From NCBI RefSeq assembly GCF_034670125.1, contig NZ_JAXMOC010000008.1, positions 1 through 64,000 of the forward strand: a stretch of 64,000 nucleotides of DNA. Reading direction: 5' to 3'. This DNA comes from Maricaulis sp034670125. GTDB lineage: Bacteria > Pseudomonadota > Alphaproteobacteria > Caulobacterales > Maricaulaceae. The translations under genes were made by a program, and so were the position numbers. The stretch's first letter is position 1. Every line of letters starts with the position of its first letter. The notes under the pieces are model-generated. The model saw only the letters and a program-made list of their open reading frames with translations. It searched no databases and had not been told where the DNA came from. Shown here piece after piece: positions 62,136 to 64,000 of this stretch.

Positions 62136-63794
62136 CTAGTTCCGGAACCGGTTGGTGATCGGATACCGCCGGTCACGGCCGAAATTCTTGGGGCCGATCT
62201 TGACGCCGGGCGGGGCCTGGCGGCGTTTGTATTCGGCGCGGTAGAGCAGGTTCTCGATGCGTTTGACCTCGGCCTCGTCATGACCGTCGGCGACCAGCTC
62301 ACGGACCGAGCGCTCTTCCTCGATCAGGCCGTAGAGGATGGCGTCGAGCACGTCATAGGGCGGCAGGCTGTCCTCATCCTTCTGGTCCTCGGCCAGTTCG
62401 GCCGAGGGCGGCTTGGTGATGATGCGTTCGGGGATGACCTGGCCGACCGGGCCGAGGCCGACCTGATGATTGGCCGAATTGCGCCACCAGGCGAGTTCGA
62501 AGACTTCCGTCTTGTAGATGTCTTTCAGGGCGTTATAGCCGCCATTCATATCGCCATAGAGGGTGGCATAGCCGACCGCCATCTCCGACTTGTTGCCGGT
62601 CGACAGCACCATCGGGCCAAACTTGTTGGACAGCGCCATCAAGACCACGCCGCGAGCACGGGACTGGAGATTTTCCTCGGTCGTGTCGGGCTGAGTGCCC
62701 CTGAATGGCGACGACAGGATGGCATTGAAGGAAGCAATGGTCGGCTCGACATCGATGATGTCATAGCGGATGCCCAGCGCCTCGGCGCAGGCCTTGGCGT
62801 CCTCGAAACTTTCCTGGCTGGTGTATTTCGACGGCATCATCACCGCCCAGACCTTGTCGGCGCCCAGCGCGTCGACCGCGATGGCGGCCGAGATCGCACT
62901 GTCGATCCCGCCGGACATGCCCAGCACCACACCGGGAAAGCCGTTCTTGCCGATATAATCGCCCAGCGCGCGGGTCATCGCCTTCCAGTCGGCTTCCAGA
63001 CCGGACTTGACCGAAACAACCTGCCCGCCAGCGCCGAACCAGCCCTTGTCGGTGCGCACCCATTCCACGGCATCAATGGCTTCCTCGAACGCCGGCAGCC
63101 GCTGGACCTCGCGGCCCTCGCTGTCTCGCGAGAAGGAGGCCCCGTCAAAGACAAGCTCGTCTTGGCCACCGACCTGATTGACAAAGATGATCGCCTTGGG
63201 CGCCGCCCAGCTGTCGAACCAGCGGGCAAAGGCCTGCTTGCGTTCACGCTCGATCGTCCGCCGCCAGGGCGAGCCATTGAGCGTGATGATCATCTCGGCG
63301 CCCTTCTCGATCAACGCCTTGGGCACCGTACCGAGCCACAGGTCCTCACAGATCGGCAGGCCGAGCTTGATGCCGCGCCATTTGACGATGTCCGGCAAAG
63401 GCCCTGGCTGGAACACGCGCTTTTCGTCGAACACGGCATAATTGGGCAGTTCGTGCTTGAAACGCAGGGCGACCAGCTGGCCCTCGTCGAGCAGGGCGAC
63501 AGCGTTGTACAGCGACTTGTTCTGTCGCCAGGGCAGGCCGATCAGGATCGCCGGGCCATCACGGGTAATGGCCGCCAGCGTATCAAGCGCCGATCGGCAG
63601 GCCTCGACCGCGGACGGTTTGAGCACCAGATCCTCGGGCGGATAGCCCAGCAGGAACATTTCCGGATAGACGACTATGTCACCGCCGCGCGTCTTCGCTT
63701 CGGCGTGGGCGGCACGGGCCTTGGCCAGATTGCCGGCCACATCCCCGACAACCGGGTTGAGCTGGGCGGTGACGAGAATGATGCGATCTGTCAT
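62136..63794 (-). CDS. nadE: Glutamine-dependent NAD+ synthetase
   Basis: A 552-aa enzyme making NAD+ from deamido-NAD+. The N-terminal nitrilase-type glutaminase has its Glu-Lys-Cys triad in YPEMFL, FKHELPNY and LPICEDLW; the C-terminal synthetase has the PP-loop GMSGGIDSAI (about residues 293-302) and STGNKSEMAVGY. Complete, ATG 63794. Confidence 0.96.
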   Translation of the reverse strand: MTDRIILVTAQLNPVVGDVAGNLAKARAAHAEAKTRGGDIVVYPEMFLLGYPPEDLVLKPSAVEACRSALDTLAAITRDGPAILIGLPWRQNKSLYNAVALLDEGQLVALRFKHELPNYAVFDEKRVFQPGPLPDIVKWRGIKLGLPICEDLWLGTVPKALIEKGAEMIITLNGSPWRRTIERERKQAFARWFDSWAAPKAIIFVNQVGGQDELVFDGASFSRDSEGREVQRLPAFEEAIDAVEWVRTDKGWFGAGGQVVSVKSGLEADWKAMTRALGDYIGKNGFPGVVLGMSGGIDSAISAAIAVDALGADKVWAVMMPSKYTSQESFEDAKACAEALGIRYDIIDVEPTIASFNAILSSPFRGTQPDTTEENLQSRARGVVLMALSNKFGPMVLSTGNKSEMAVGYATLYGDMNGGYNALKDIYKTEVFELAWWRNSANHQVGLGPVGQVIPERIITKPPSAELAEDQKDEDSLPPYDVLDAILYGLIEEERSVRELVADGHDEAEVKRIENLLYRAEYKRRQAPPGVKIGPKNFGRDRRYPITNRFRN

Positions 63795-63834
63795 GGCCGC
63801 GATTTAGACCGCGCCGCAAGTCCCTGCAAGAGGG

Positions 63835-64000
63835 TCAGGAGCCGTAGGTCCGGGCGCCATCGATCGCGCGCGCTGCGTCCAGGGCCCGAAGACCGGCAAT
63901 TCCCGGTACCGCCACCGGCCCGCCATCGAGGACTGCCGCGATGAAGGCCGAGACATTGGCGCCGAGGGAATCCTTGGCGACAGGGTCGTCGGCGAAATCC
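63835..64000 (-). CDS. Partial Gfo/Idh/MocA-type oxidoreductase (C-terminal end)
   Basis: Only the last ~54 codons lie in the window. They read ...DSLGANVSAFIAAVLDGGPV...GLRALDAARAIDGARTYGS, which matches the usual C-terminal helix of Gfo/Idh/MocA oxidoreductases. The gene runs off the right edge; identity is tentative. Confidence 0.55.
   Translation of the reverse strand, partial: DFADDPVAKDSLGANVSAFIAAVLDGGPVAVPGIAGLRALDAARAIDGARTYGS

Noticed and set aside
62280..63944. 554-aa open frame on the plus strand
   Set aside because: It is the antisense shadow of nadE, whose glutaminase and synthetase motifs are complete on the minus strand.

Overview
The window is dense, GC-rich bacterial chromosome, and its gene content points to a prosthecate, holdfast-forming alphaproteobacterium of the Caulobacterales/Maricaulales type. 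The evidence is an hfaA-hfaB-hfaD holdfast-anchor operon, a popZ polar-organiser gene, an alphaproteobacterial SOS box (GTTC-N7-GTTC on the recA strand), a CtrA-type box (TTAA-N7-TTAA), a DUF1476/zeta ATPase-inhibitor gene and PurS-type purine synthesis. No phage, transposase, CRISPR array or rRNA was found. This is core chromosome with small accessory modules between housekeeping genes.

Layout. 0.4-3.6 kb: a CBS protein, a DUF2157/GDYXXLXY membrane pair and a rhomboid protease. 3.7-6.4 kb: hfaABD, preceded by a near-perfect sigma-54 promoter and closed by a terminator. 6.5-12.5 kb: CinA-like protein, SfsA, thioesterase, M28 lipoprotein peptidase, methionine aminopeptidase, RadC, a 27-bp perfect inverted repeat and a glyoxalase. 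12.7-20 kb: threonine synthase, two RDD membrane proteins and a nucleoside-salvage operon (CNT transporter, nucleoside hydrolase, ribokinase, 2OG-Fe(II) oxygenase). 20-28.4 kb: purine genes purB and purC-purS-[DUF4253]-purQ-purL, with the ATPase inhibitor zeta on the opposite strand. 28.4-34.8 kb: an XRE/membrane-protein module, a second M28 peptidase, a YHS protein, BolA-aldo/keto reductase-monothiol glutaredoxin, rpsD and a secreted tandem-repeat protein. 35-44.8 kb: amidoligase, TrmJ, isocitrate dehydrogenase, AlaS, RecA and an MltF-type lytic transglycosylase. 44.9-54.4 kb: PopZ, a TolC-type protein, Pcm, tRNA-Cys, SDR, FeS-type photolyase with a 46-aa DUF2256 gene, a CtrA-box-associated candidate sRNA, tRNA-Asn, prephenate dehydrogenase and an Atm1-type ABC exporter. 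54.7-64 kb: LysM protein, LOG-family protein, a second XRE/membrane module behind an alpha/beta hydrolase, GltX, an array of four related small membrane proteins, NadE and a partial oxidoreductase.

The most interesting structures are: (1) the four-gene membrane-protein array at 59746-61877 with a 20-bp palindrome just upstream of its first ribosome binding site; (2) two XRE-regulator/membrane-protein modules, both with the regulator overlapping the membrane gene by 4 nt and both with operator-like repeats upstream; (3) an orphan promoter-hairpin-terminator unit with a CtrA box at 51328-51438; (4) the sigma-54 promoter of hfaABD; (5) three copies of a ~120-bp palindromic repeat; (6) a two-repeat secreted protein divergent from an amidoligase gene. 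Functions of these modules are inference; the sequence patterns were read directly.
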